Positions 26,101 to 34,781 of a stretch of DNA of 64,000 nucleotides are shown piece by piece. This DNA is from Nonomuraea turcica. GTDB lineage: Bacteria > Actinomycetota > Actinomycetes > Streptosporangiales > Streptosporangiaceae. The position numbers and the translations under genes are program-made. The notes beneath the pieces were generated by a model. The model was not told where the DNA came from. It worked only from the letters and a program-made list of their open reading frames with translations, and did no database searches. The DNA is taken from assembly GCF_030718205.1 (NCBI RefSeq), contig NZ_JAUZQF010000003.1, forward strand, positions 186,001 to 250,000. Direction: 5' to 3'. Position 1 is the stretch's first letter. Each line of letters begins with the position of its first letter.

Positions 26101-26149
26101 CTAGTCCCTAGGCGGTTCACACAGGCGTAGTCAAGTGGTGAGAAGGGTC

Positions 26150-26177
26150 TTGACAGAGGCGGTCGTCCGATTAGATG
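26150..26177 (+). promoter_or_regulatory. Probable promoter of the tandem GH95-like operon
   Basis: A consensus -35 TTGACA (26150-26155) is followed after 16 bp by TAGATG (26172-26177), a fair -10. Transcription would begin about 45 bp before the coding start at 26229. Confidence 0.5.
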
Positions 26178-26228
26178 TTCTCAGTCATCGGTTGTATCGC
26201 CCCGTCACGACAGCCCCTCGGAGGAGCG

Positions 26229-29090
26229 ATGTCGGAAAATCCTGGCTCTCGACGTACATTCCTCGGAGGTCTGGTGTTAGGAGGCGCCGCAGCCGCACTC
26301 TCTCCCGCATCGCCCGCCGCCGCGTCCACCACCGAGCTGTTCGAGCGGACTGGTCTCCTGCCGATTCGCGATGAGATGCGCAACGACGGCCCTTGGGCAA
26401 AGTTCCTCCGTGACCAGGACCTGGTGTGGGCACGCCTGCCGCGCCAGTGGCACGAGGGCCCGTTCCTCGGCAACGGTCTGCTGGCCTCCACGATCTACAT
26501 CCCCGACGGTCAGAACGGGGTCCGCTTCGACGTCCAGCACAGCGAGGTGCAGGACCACCGCCCCGACATCGACGCCAAATACGGCCTGTGCCGCTTACCC
26601 ATCGGCTATCTGACCCTCCAGCCCAAGGGCACGATCAAGGCCGTCGACTGGCGCCTGGACCTGTGGAACGTCGAGCTCAAGGGCACCGTCACCACGGACC
26701 TCGGCACGATCGCGTTCACTGCCTTCGTGCACGCCGAGCGCGAAATCATGCTGATCCGCGTCAAGCCGGACGCCGCCGAGCGGGAGACGGCCTGGACGTT
26801 CACCCCGCTGCCCTCGATCAGTCCCCGCCAGATCACCAACCCGGATCCGAACTACCAGCCGAACCCGCCCAGCACGCTCAAGCAGGACGGCGACGTCCAC
26901 CTCTGCGTCCAGCCCTTGCTCGTCGGCGGCCACTACGTCACCGCCTACCAGGAGGTCACCCGCGACGACGAACGCTGCCTGTACGTCACCGTCGCCCACT
27001 CTCACCCCGAGGAGACCGCCGAGGCCCCCGCCGTACAGACGATCAAGAGCGCCCTGAGCCGCCCGCCCAGCCTGCTGGCGAAGACGCACCGCGACTGGTG
27101 GCACGCGTTCTACCCCAAGAGCTTCATCTCGCTGCCGGACCAACGGCTGCAGAGCTTCTACTGGATCCAGCTGTACAAAATCGCCTCAGCCACCCGCGAG
27201 CACGCCCCCGTCATGGCCACCACCGGGCCGTGGCTGCAGCCCACCGGCTGGCCCAACATCTGGTGGAACCTCAACGTCCAGCTCGAATACTGGATGATCA
27301 ACGGCTCCAACCACCTCGAACTCGACGCGCTCACCCGCACGCTCGACGAGAACCGGCGGGTGCTCATCGACCACGTGCCCGAGCCGTACCGATCCGACTC
27401 GGCCGGCGTCTCGCGCAGCTCCGACATGTACGCCCGTGGCGCCCGGCTCGGCATCCCCGGCCAGGGCGCGCCCGAGATCGGCAACCTCACCTGGGCCCTG
27501 CACAACGTCTGGCTGTCCTACCGGCACACCATGGACACCGACGTGCTCCGTGACGTGCTGTTCCCGCTGCTGCGCCGGTCGATCAACTACTACCTGCACT
27601 TCCTCGCCCCCGGAGCGGACGGCAGGCTGCACCTGCCGACGACCTTCTCTCCCGAGTACGGCGGCGCGCCCGACTGCACCTACGACCTCGCGCTCATCAG
27701 GTGGGGCTGCAAGACGCTGCTGGAGTCGGCGGAGACGCTGAAGATCGACGACCCGCTCAAGAGCCGCTGGCGGGAGGTCCTCGACACGCTCGCCGACTAC
27801 CCGGTGGACCAGAACGGCTACATGATCGGCACTGGGGTGCCGTTCGCCAAGTCCCACCGGCACTACTCGCATCTGCTGCAGATCTATCCGCTCTACGAGA
27901 TCACCTGGGAGCAGCCGGACAAACGCGACCTCATCGAGAAGTCGCTCAAGCACTGGATCGGCTTCACCGGCGCGCTCCAGGGCTACAGCTTCACCGGCGC
28001 CGCCTCGATCGCCGCCCAGCAGGGCAAGGGCGAGGACAGCCTGCACTACCTGCGCGAGCTCATGCGCCAGGGCTTCATCAGGCCCAACACCATGTACCGG
28101 GAGGGCGGCGGGCCCGTCATCGAGACCCCGCTGTCGGCCGCCCAGTCGATGCACGACATGCTGGTGCAGAGCTGGGGCGGACTGATCCGCGTTTTTCCCG
28201 CCGTGCCCGGTGAGTGGGCCGACGTCACCGTGCACAACTTCCGCACCGAAGGCGCGTTCCTCGTCTCAGCGGTACGGGAGGACGGCGTCACCCGATGGGT
28301 GCGGGTCCGCAGCCTGGCGGGGCAACCGTGCCGGCTCCGGCACGGCATCGGCGGCCGGGTCACCGTGCTCGGCGCACGCTGGAAGGATCTGGGCGACGGC
28401 GTCATCGACCTGGACCTTCCCAAGGACCAGGAGGCGCTGGTGTCCGCCCAGGGAGTCCGCGACTTCACCATCGCCCCCGTGAAGATCACCGTCCCCGGTG
28501 AACCCTGGGGCCTGCCGCCGATCCCGCCGCCCGGCCCCACCACACCCGCCGACCTGTCGTCCCATTTCGACAACGACGGCGTCTCGGCCCACGAGTCCAT
28601 GACCGACGGGGACTACGACGGGTCGGGCTACACCTACCCGGGAGAGGAGCTCCCGCCCGCGGGGCCGTACACGCTGCAGGGGTTGACCTTCACCTTCCCG
28701 GCCCACGGCGACGGCGCCAAGAACAACGTGACCGCCCAGGGGCAGACCATCGCCGTCCCGCCGGGCCGCTACGCCAGGGCCTGGCTGCTCGGGTCGGCTA
28801 CCTTCGGCGACGCCTCCGGGACGCTGACCGCGACCTACGCGGACGGCTCGACCGGTCAGGTGCCGTTCACCGTGCCCAACTGGACCGGCCAGCCGCCGGC
28901 GGGCGGATTCGAGGCCGTGCGCTGCACGCACCGGCACGGCCAGGCGGGGGCCAGTACGTCGAAGGTCGCGCTCTTCGCCGTGCCCGTCACCGTGGACCCG
29001 TCCAAGGAGCTGCGTTCGCTGACCCTGCCGGTTCTCGCCCGTCCCCAGCTCCACCTCTTCGCCCTCTCCCTGGAAGGACCCTCCCGATGA
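26229..29090 (+). CDS. Exported GH95-like (alpha/alpha)6-barrel glycosidase with C-terminal beta-sandwich
   Basis: A 953-residue protein with a Tat signal (SRRTFLGGLVLGG). The start ATG 26229 has GGAGGAG just upstream. WHEGPFLGNGLLASTIY in the N-terminal domain and PNIWWNLNVQLEYWMINGSNH, TWALHNVWLSYRHT, FSPEYGG and HRHYSHLL in the helical barrel mark it as related to GH95/clan-L-type enzymes, though it is distant from the fucosidase at 5 kb. The last 180 residues form a beta domain (FDNDGVSAH...YDGSGYTYPGEEL, TFGDASGTLTATYADG) of a type attached to other actinobacterial glycosidases. Rare TTA codons are at codons 17 and 123. The next gene encodes a paralogue and overlaps by 4 bp. Confidence 0.78.
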   Translation: MSENPGSRRTFLGGLVLGGAAAALSPASPAAASTTELFERTGLLPIRDEMRNDGPWAKFLRDQDLVWARLPRQWHEGPFLGNGLLASTIYIPDGQNGVRFDVQHSEVQDHRPDIDAKYGLCRLPIGYLTLQPKGTIKAVDWRLDLWNVELKGTVTTDLGTIAFTAFVHAEREIMLIRVKPDAAERETAWTFTPLPSISPRQITNPDPNYQPNPPSTLKQDGDVHLCVQPLLVGGHYVTAYQEVTRDDERCLYVTVAHSHPEETAEAPAVQTIKSALSRPPSLLAKTHRDWWHAFYPKSFISLPDQRLQSFYWIQLYKIASATREHAPVMATTGPWLQPTGWPNIWWNLNVQLEYWMINGSNHLELDALTRTLDENRRVLIDHVPEPYRSDSAGVSRSSDMYARGARLGIPGQGAPEIGNLTWALHNVWLSYRHTMDTDVLRDVLFPLLRRSINYYLHFLAPGADGRLHLPTTFSPEYGGAPDCTYDLALIRWGCKTLLESAETLKIDDPLKSRWREVLDTLADYPVDQNGYMIGTGVPFAKSHRHYSHLLQIYPLYEITWEQPDKRDLIEKSLKHWIGFTGALQGYSFTGAASIAAQQGKGEDSLHYLRELMRQGFIRPNTMYREGGGPVIETPLSAAQSMHDMLVQSWGGLIRVFPAVPGEWADVTVHNFRTEGAFLVSAVREDGVTRWVRVRSLAGQPCRLRHGIGGRVTVLGARWKDLGDGVIDLDLPKDQEALVSAQGVRDFTIAPVKITVPGEPWGLPPIPPPGPTTPADLSSHFDNDGVSAHESMTDGDYDGSGYTYPGEELPPAGPYTLQGLTFTFPAHGDGAKNNVTAQGQTIAVPPGRYARAWLLGSATFGDASGTLTATYADGSTGQVPFTVPNWTGQPPAGGFEAVRCTHRHGQAGASTSKVALFAVPVTVDPSKELRSLTLPVLARPQLHLFALSLEGPSR

Positions 29091-31339
29091 CCGGAATCAC
29101 GCGGCGCGCGTTCGTCGTCGCCGCCGGAGCCGCCGCAGGAGCCTCCGCCGTGGTCGCGACCTCGCCCACCGCATGGGCTCACGCCACGGCGGACGGCAAG
29201 GACGACGTGCACGGTGACGTGCTGCGGGACGCCGCCATGGTGTGGAAGCGGCTGCCCACCGGCTGGCAGAGCGGGCCGTTCCTGGGCAACGGCTTCCTCG
29301 GCGTGCACCTCTACAACAAGGGCGGCGAGGGAAACGTCCTGCGCTTCATGCTGAACCACTCCGTCGTGCAGGACCAGCGAGGACAGTGGGAGGCGGCGAT
29401 CGGGTACTCGCGGCTGCCCATCGGCTACCTGACGCTGACCTTCGCCGGGACCATCACGGCGGTGGACTGGCGGCTCGACCTGGAGCGGGCCGAGCTGACC
29501 GGGACCGTGACGACCACGCAGGGCGGCGTCGAGTTCAGCGCGCTCGTGCTCAACCACCGCAGCCTGCTGCTGGTGTCCATGACGCCGACCCCGGGGGAGG
29601 AGGCGGTGGCGTGGGGCTTCACCCCGCTGCCGTCCCACACCACCAGGACGATCCGGCGCCCGCCTGACTACACCGGCAACCCCGAGCCGACGGTCGCCGA
29701 CGGGCACGTGGAGCAACCCATGCACGCCGGAGGGGGCTACACCACGGCCTGGCGGGAGGTCAGGAACGGCAGCGCGCGGGTGCTCGCGGCCACCATCGCG
29801 TATGGGTACCCGGACTCCACGGGCGTCGAGGAGGCGGTACGGGCCGTACGCCAGGTCCTCGACGGCAACCCGGAGGCGCAGGTCGTCGTCCACCGGCTCT
29901 GGTGGCAACGCTTCTACCGGCGCAGCCTGCTGTCGGTCCCGGACAAGAAGCTGCAGCGCTTCTACTGGATCCAGCTCTACAAGATGGCCTCGGCCACCAG
30001 GGACGGAGCGCCGGTGGTGACCGAGTGGGGACCGTGGTTCCCCGAGGTGGGCAACAGCTGGACCAACATCTGGTGGAACCTCAACGTCCAGGTCGCCTAT
30101 CCGCTGATCAACGGCTCGAACCACCCGGAACTGGACGCCGTGACGACGACATTCCGGAAATATCACGAGAATCTTGAGCTCAATGTCAACCCGGCCTACC
30201 GCGACGGGAAGTCGTACGCGCTGTGCCATCCAGGCGACCGCATGCTCCGCCCGGGCCCACGCTACGTCGGCGTGCCCGGGGTGAGCCCGAACGACCACAC
30301 CGGCAACCTCACGTGGGGCATGCACAACGTCTGGCTCGCGTACCGCCACAACATGGACGATCAGGTGCTGCGCGACGTGCTGTTCCCGATCCTCACCGGG
30401 GCGATCACCTACTACGAGCGCTTCCTCGTCGAGGGGGCGGACGGCCGGCTGCACCTGCCCGAGACCCGCTCACCCGAGTACGCGAACGCCTCCGACGCCA
30501 CCTACGACCTCTCGCTCATCCGGTGGGGTTGCCGCACCCTCCTCGACAGCGCCGAGCGACTGCGCATCGACGACCCGCGCAAGGGCCGGTGGCAGGAGAT
30601 CCTCGCGCGGCTCGTGCCGTACCACAGAAACGATCAGGGGGTGATGATCGGGGCAAGCGTGCCGCTGGCCGACTCGCACCGGCACTACTCGCACCTGCTG
30701 TGGTTGTACCCGCTGCAGGAGTCGCTCGACAGGCGCAGCTTCGACCACTGGACGAGCATGCGCGAACGGTGGCACGGTTACAGCTTCGCGGCGGCCTCCT
30801 CCATGGAGACGTTGTTCGGCAACCCGGAAGAGGCGCTGTCCTACCTGCGGTTCTTCATCGACGGCAACGTCGTGGACAACTGCGCCATCACCCCGAACAC
30901 CATGTACCGGGAGGGCAGCAACTTCGCCATCGAGAGCCCACTGGCCGCCGCCCAGTCGATGCTCGACATGCTGACCCAGAGCCATGGCGGGGTGGTCAAG
31001 GTGTTCCCCGCCGTCTCCGCGACCTGGGCCGACGTCTCGGTCGAACGGCTGCGCACGCAGGGGGCGTTCGTGGTGGACGCCTCGCGGAGTGCGGGGCGTA
31101 CGGACTGGGTCAGGGTGCGGAGTGAGGCGGGGGAGCCGTTGCGGCTGCGGCACGGCATCGAGGGGCCGTTCGAGGTCCGCGACGAGAACGGCAGGACGCT
31201 GCAGTATCGGGGGACGGACACCATCGAGATTCCGCTGCGCAGAGGGGAGATGGCGGTGATCACCCGGCAAGGCCGGCGCCCGTCCGGCCCGCGCGACGTG
31301 CCGGCAAACGGCACAGCCCCCGCCTGGGGCCTCCCGTAA
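29087..31339 (+). CDS. Exported GH95-like glycosidase, paralogue of the preceding gene
   Basis: A 750-residue protein with a Tat-type start (TRRAFVVAAGAAAGA). It matches the upstream protein along most of its length: SGPFLGNGFLG, RLPIGYLTL, TAVDWRLDLE, LQRFYWIQLYKMASATR, TNIWWNLNVQVAYPLINGSNHPELDA, LTWGMHNVWLAYRHNMD and SHRHYSHLLWLYP. It lacks the extra C-terminal beta domain. ATGA overlap couples its translation to the first gene, so both enzymes are made together, perhaps for two linkages of one glycan. No TTA codon was seen here. The substrate is not known. Confidence 0.78.
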   Translation: MTGITRRAFVVAAGAAAGASAVVATSPTAWAHATADGKDDVHGDVLRDAAMVWKRLPTGWQSGPFLGNGFLGVHLYNKGGEGNVLRFMLNHSVVQDQRGQWEAAIGYSRLPIGYLTLTFAGTITAVDWRLDLERAELTGTVTTTQGGVEFSALVLNHRSLLLVSMTPTPGEEAVAWGFTPLPSHTTRTIRRPPDYTGNPEPTVADGHVEQPMHAGGGYTTAWREVRNGSARVLAATIAYGYPDSTGVEEAVRAVRQVLDGNPEAQVVVHRLWWQRFYRRSLLSVPDKKLQRFYWIQLYKMASATRDGAPVVTEWGPWFPEVGNSWTNIWWNLNVQVAYPLINGSNHPELDAVTTTFRKYHENLELNVNPAYRDGKSYALCHPGDRMLRPGPRYVGVPGVSPNDHTGNLTWGMHNVWLAYRHNMDDQVLRDVLFPILTGAITYYERFLVEGADGRLHLPETRSPEYANASDATYDLSLIRWGCRTLLDSAERLRIDDPRKGRWQEILARLVPYHRNDQGVMIGASVPLADSHRHYSHLLWLYPLQESLDRRSFDHWTSMRERWHGYSFAAASSMETLFGNPEEALSYLRFFIDGNVVDNCAITPNTMYREGSNFAIESPLAAAQSMLDMLTQSHGGVVKVFPAVSATWADVSVERLRTQGAFVVDASRSAGRTDWVRVRSEAGEPLRLRHGIEGPFEVRDENGRTLQYRGTDTIEIPLRRGEMAVITRQGRRPSGPRDVPANGTAPAWGLP

Positions 31340-31348
31340 TCACCTTCT

Positions 31349-31393
31349 CGGCGCCGGCACGTTATACCGGCCTCAGCACACCGTCCGGCGCCG
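31349..31393. terminator. Possible bidirectional hairpin between convergent genes
   Basis: CGGCGCCGG (31349-31357) is complementary to CCGGCGCCG (31385-31393); each arm is also self-complementary. It lies between the GH95-like paralogue and the convergent ROK gene. The 27-nt loop makes it a weaker candidate. Confidence 0.4.
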
Positions 31394-31424
31394 TGATCAT
31401 GTGCCCTTCGTCATGGGGATTTGG

Positions 31425-32564
31425 TCAAACGTCGAAGAGCGTGTGCTCGACGTGATCGAGGGCCAGACGCACGGCGCCGAGCGCCACGGATTCCCCGCCC
31501 AGCTCGGAGGTCTCCACCCGCACCGGGAAGAGGCAGAGCTCGGCGAGCTCCTCGCGCAGCGGCTTGGCGAGCAGCTCACCGGCGCCTGAGAGCCCGCCGC
31601 CCAGGACGACCAGCTCGGGGTCCATCGTGAGCACGGCCGCGCCCACGCCCTTGGCCAGGTCACGGGCGAAGGCGCGGACGATGGCCGCCGCCTCGGCGTC
31701 GCCCTGCCGCACGGCCTCGAACACCCGCTCGGCCGCCTCCGCCGCCGGGACGTCGCCGCCGTAGGCGAGGAAACGGTCGAACGCGGTGTACCACCCGAAG
31801 GCCCGCATGACGCCGATCTCGCCGGCGGCGCCGTTGCGGCCCAGGTGGAGCTTGCCGCCGATGAGCAGCCCGGCCGCGATGCTGCGCCCGGCCAGGATGC
31901 AGATCACGTCCTTGGCCCCGACCGCGGCGCCGCACCAGTGCTCGGCCAGCGCGGCCAGGTTGGTGTCGTTGCCCACCAGGACGGGCCCGTCGGCCAGGCC
32001 GGAGAGCGTGGCAGGCAGATCGACACCTGCCCAGCCGGGCAGCCGGTCACTGATCAGTATCGTGCCGGTGGCGGGGTCGACCACGCCGGTCGTGGCTACG
32101 CCCAGCGCCCGCACCCCGCCTGGCTCGACACCGGCGGCACGCAGGGTCCTGCGCACCACCGACTTCGCCGCGGCGATGCGGTCGCCGGTGCTGGTCTCGG
32201 GCGTGACGACGGTGCGCCTGCGGTCGACGATGCGCCCTTTGAGGTCGGCGGTGAGCGCCAGCACCTTGTGGGGGCCGATGTCGAGGCCGACGACGTGTCC
32301 CGCATCGGCGCGGAATCGGTAGCGCCTGGCCGGCCGGCCGACCGGACGGGGATCCCCCTCCTTGCGCCCTACCTCCTCGACGAGGTCGTCGAGCCCGGCG
32401 ATCACGTCCTCGACGGTCGCGCGGGAGATGGAGGTGGTCTTCACGAGCTGCGTGAGCGTCAGCTCGTCCGCGCCGTGCAGCGCGCGCAGCACGGCTGCGG
32501 AGTTGAGGCGGCGAAGGAGCGCCGGGTCCTGTCCGGTCAAGGTCACGAAGTGATGGTAGGGCAT
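31425..32564 (-). CDS. ROK-family transcriptional repressor
   Basis: A 379-residue regulator. Residues of about 15-75 form a winged HTH (LTLTQLVKTTSISRATVEDVI), followed by a ROK sugar-kinase-like domain with GLDIGPHKVLALTADL, VGNDTNLAALAEHWCGAA and GGKLHLGRNGAAGEIG. The zinc motif CxCGxxGCxE of most ROK proteins is absent; GWYTAFDRFLAYGG stands in its place, so sugar sensing may differ. It is divergent from the sugar ABC importer and a 16-bp palindrome lies between them, so it most likely represses that operon until a sugar appears. No clear ribosome-binding site precedes the ATG. Confidence 0.88.
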   Translation of the reverse strand: MPYHHFVTLTGQDPALLRRLNSAAVLRALHGADELTLTQLVKTTSISRATVEDVIAGLDDLVEEVGRKEGDPRPVGRPARRYRFRADAGHVVGLDIGPHKVLALTADLKGRIVDRRRTVVTPETSTGDRIAAAKSVVRRTLRAAGVEPGGVRALGVATTGVVDPATGTILISDRLPGWAGVDLPATLSGLADGPVLVGNDTNLAALAEHWCGAAVGAKDVICILAGRSIAAGLLIGGKLHLGRNGAAGEIGVMRAFGWYTAFDRFLAYGGDVPAAEAAERVFEAVRQGDAEAAAIVRAFARDLAKGVGAAVLTMDPELVVLGGGLSGAGELLAKPLREELAELCLFPVRVETSELGGESVALGAVRLALDHVEHTLFDV

Positions 32565-32573
32565 TGCGAATTA

Positions 32574-32589
32574 TTAGAGGAACCCCTAA
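32574..32589. promoter_or_regulatory. Probable ROK operator within the ABC-importer promoter
   Basis: TTAGAGG-AA-CCCCTAA is a dyad with one mismatched pair. It lies between a possible -35 (TTGCGA, 32564-32569) and an AT-rich -10 region (TAAAAATATAT, 32587-32597), so a bound repressor would block RNA polymerase. It also begins 9 bp from the ROK start. Confidence 0.6.
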
Positions 32590-32624
32590 AAATATATCTG
32601 CACCCCTTGAGAGAGGACCCCCAG

Positions 32625-33893
32625 GTGAAGAAGGCCATAGTGCTGACCACCGCTGCCTTGGCGCTTGTCGCGTGTGCGCCGGCAGGGTCGCAACAACCCG
32701 CGGCGAGCGGCAAGAAGGAGATCTCCTTCCTGGTGTTCGAGACACCCAACCTGACGCCGGAGTACTGGGACGCGGCCATCAAGCGCGTCACCGACAAGCA
32801 CCCGGACATCGCGGTCAAGAAGCTGGTGGCGCCGAGCGCGGGCGAGCGCAACGCCTACGCCAAGCAGCTGCTGGCCTCCGGCCAGCTCCCCGACGTCCTG
32901 CAGGCCATCGCGCCCAGCGGGCTCGCCGAGAGCGGCAACCTGTACGCCTGGAGCGAGGAGGAGCTGAAGAACTACACCTACCCGCGCTCCAACCCGCTGG
33001 GCGGCAAGATCTACCAGCTGCCCTACAACTCCCAGCCGACCCCGCTGGTCTACTACAACAAGACGCTGTTCGCCGAGGCCGGCGTCACCGCGCCGCCGAA
33101 GACGTACGCCGAGCTGCTGGAGGTGTCCGCCAAGCTCAAGGCCAAGGGCGTCAACCCATTCGTGGTGGGCGGCGGCGGCAAGGACGCGTTCGCGGCCGGC
33201 TACATCTGGATCGCGCTCGTCGGCGCCGACGTCTACGCCCAGCAGCCGGACTTCCTGGTCAAGCGGCGTGGCGGGCAGGCGAAGTTCAGCGATCCGGTCT
33301 TCGCCAAGGCCACGCAGAAGTTCGCCGACCTGGTTGGCAAGGGCTACATCGACAAAGCCGGGCTGTCGCGCGACTACCCGTCGACGGAGAAGGCGTTCCT
33401 GGACGGCAAGGGCGCGATGTACCCGATGGGGTCGTGGTTCGCCGCCTCGGCCGACGCCAACAAGCCGCCGTTCGACATCGGGGTGTTCGCCTGGCCCACG
33501 GACGACGGCAAGGTCGTCGTGCCGTCGTACACCGGAGGCGGGCCCATCGTGAACGCCAAGTCCAAGAACTTGGAGGCGGCCAGGACCTTCGCCCTGGAGT
33601 TCAACCAGAACGCGGCCAACAACGACGTGCTCGTCAAGACCGACGCGGCCATCATCGCGATCAACGGCTACCAGCCGCCGCAGATGGGCCCGGTCTACAA
33701 CGCCACGCTCGAGGTGTTCAAGTCGGGCCAGGTCGTCAACGCCTTCACGGTCGAGACGGGCGACGACTCCCTGCTGCCCGGGGTGGGCGACAAGGTGTTC
33801 GCGCTGGCACAGGAGATCATCGCGGGCAAGACCGACGGCGCCGCCGCGGCCAAGGCGCTCGACGAGGAGTGGGTCAAGGCGGGCGGCCAGTAA
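32625..33893 (+). CDS. Sugar ABC transporter substrate-binding lipoprotein
   Basis: A 422-residue lipoprotein. The GTG at 32625 has GAGAGG 8 nt upstream and gives a lipoprotein signal with lipobox LVAC. The mature part is a family-1 solute-binding protein: LASGQLPDVLQ, PYNSQPTPLVYYNKTLFAEAGV, GKGAMYPMGSW. It captures a sugar, probably an oligosaccharide released by the nearby exported enzymes, and hands it to the two permeases. No ATPase gene is in the operon; actinomycetes often share one MsiK-type ATPase among such importers. Confidence 0.9.
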   Translation: MKKAIVLTTAALALVACAPAGSQQPAASGKKEISFLVFETPNLTPEYWDAAIKRVTDKHPDIAVKKLVAPSAGERNAYAKQLLASGQLPDVLQAIAPSGLAESGNLYAWSEEELKNYTYPRSNPLGGKIYQLPYNSQPTPLVYYNKTLFAEAGVTAPPKTYAELLEVSAKLKAKGVNPFVVGGGGKDAFAAGYIWIALVGADVYAQQPDFLVKRRGGQAKFSDPVFAKATQKFADLVGKGYIDKAGLSRDYPSTEKAFLDGKGAMYPMGSWFAASADANKPPFDIGVFAWPTDDGKVVVPSYTGGGPIVNAKSKNLEAARTFALEFNQNAANNDVLVKTDAAIIAINGYQPPQMGPVYNATLEVFKSGQVVNAFTVETGDDSLLPGVGDKVFALAQEIIAGKTDGAAAAKALDEEWVKAGGQ

Positions 33894-34781
33894 ATGCCCC
33901 TGCGCCACCTGCGGGCGGCCGCCTCGTCGGGACGGCTGCCGTACCTGCTGAGCTTCGTCGCGCCCGGCGTGCTGGTCTACGCCTGCTTCGTGCTCGCGCC
34001 GATCCTGCTCAGCTTCGGCTACAGCCTCACCAACGCCAGCCTCTTCGCGACGCGGACCCGCTTCGTCGGGCTGGACAACTACGTGCGCCTGCTCGGCGAC
34101 CCCGCCTTCCTGACCTCGCTCAAGGTCACCACGATCCTGACGCTGATCATCGTGATCGTGCCGAACGTGGCCGGCGTGGGCGTGGCCGTGCTGCTCGACC
34201 GCACCGGCTGGCTCTACCGCGTGCTGCGCAGCGTCTTCTTCATCCCCGTCGTGCTCAGCTCGGTGGTCGTCAGCGTGGTCTGGATGGCCATGCTGCAGGA
34301 CGAAGGCCTGATCAACCAGCTTCTCGGCGTCCGCGTCGGCTGGCTGTCCGACCCCGATCTGGCCCTGTACTCGATCGGCTTCATCATCAGCTGGCAGATG
34401 CTCGGCTTCTGCTCGGTGGTCTACCTGGCCGCGCTGCAGGGCGTGCCGCAGTCGTTGCTGGAGGCCGCCTCGATCGACGGCGCCGGCACGTGGACCCGCT
34501 TCCGCAAGGTCACCTGGCCGCTGCTGGCGCCCGCGCTGACCACCAACACGGTGATGCTGCTGATCACCGGCTTCAAGGCGTACGACCACATCCAGGTCCT
34601 GACCGCAGGCGGGCCCGGGCTGGGGACCACGGCGACCGTGGCCTTCAACGTCATCCAGATCGGCTTCACCGCCAACCGCACGGGCGAGTCGTCGGCGATG
34701 GCCATCCTCATGCTGGTGATCATCGCGACGGTGTCCAGCATCGTGCTGCGCGTGCTCAACCGCCGGGAGGTGGACCTATGA
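33894..34781 (+). CDS. Sugar ABC transporter permease (MalF type)
   Basis: A 295-residue membrane protein that begins directly after the binding-protein stop (TAA-ATG). Six hydrophobic helices are visible. The EAA loop, which docks the ATPase, reads EAASIDGAGTWTRFRKVTWPLLAP. TNASLFATRTRFVGLDNYVRL near the N-terminus is typical for MalF/UgpA-type subunits. It forms the inner-membrane channel with the next gene product, with which it overlaps by 4 bp. Confidence 0.9.
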   Translation: MPLRHLRAAASSGRLPYLLSFVAPGVLVYACFVLAPILLSFGYSLTNASLFATRTRFVGLDNYVRLLGDPAFLTSLKVTTILTLIIVIVPNVAGVGVAVLLDRTGWLYRVLRSVFFIPVVLSSVVVSVVWMAMLQDEGLINQLLGVRVGWLSDPDLALYSIGFIISWQMLGFCSVVYLAALQGVPQSLLEAASIDGAGTWTRFRKVTWPLLAPALTTNTVMLLITGFKAYDHIQVLTAGGPGLGTTATVAFNVIQIGFTANRTGESSAMAILMLVIIATVSSIVLRVLNRREVDL

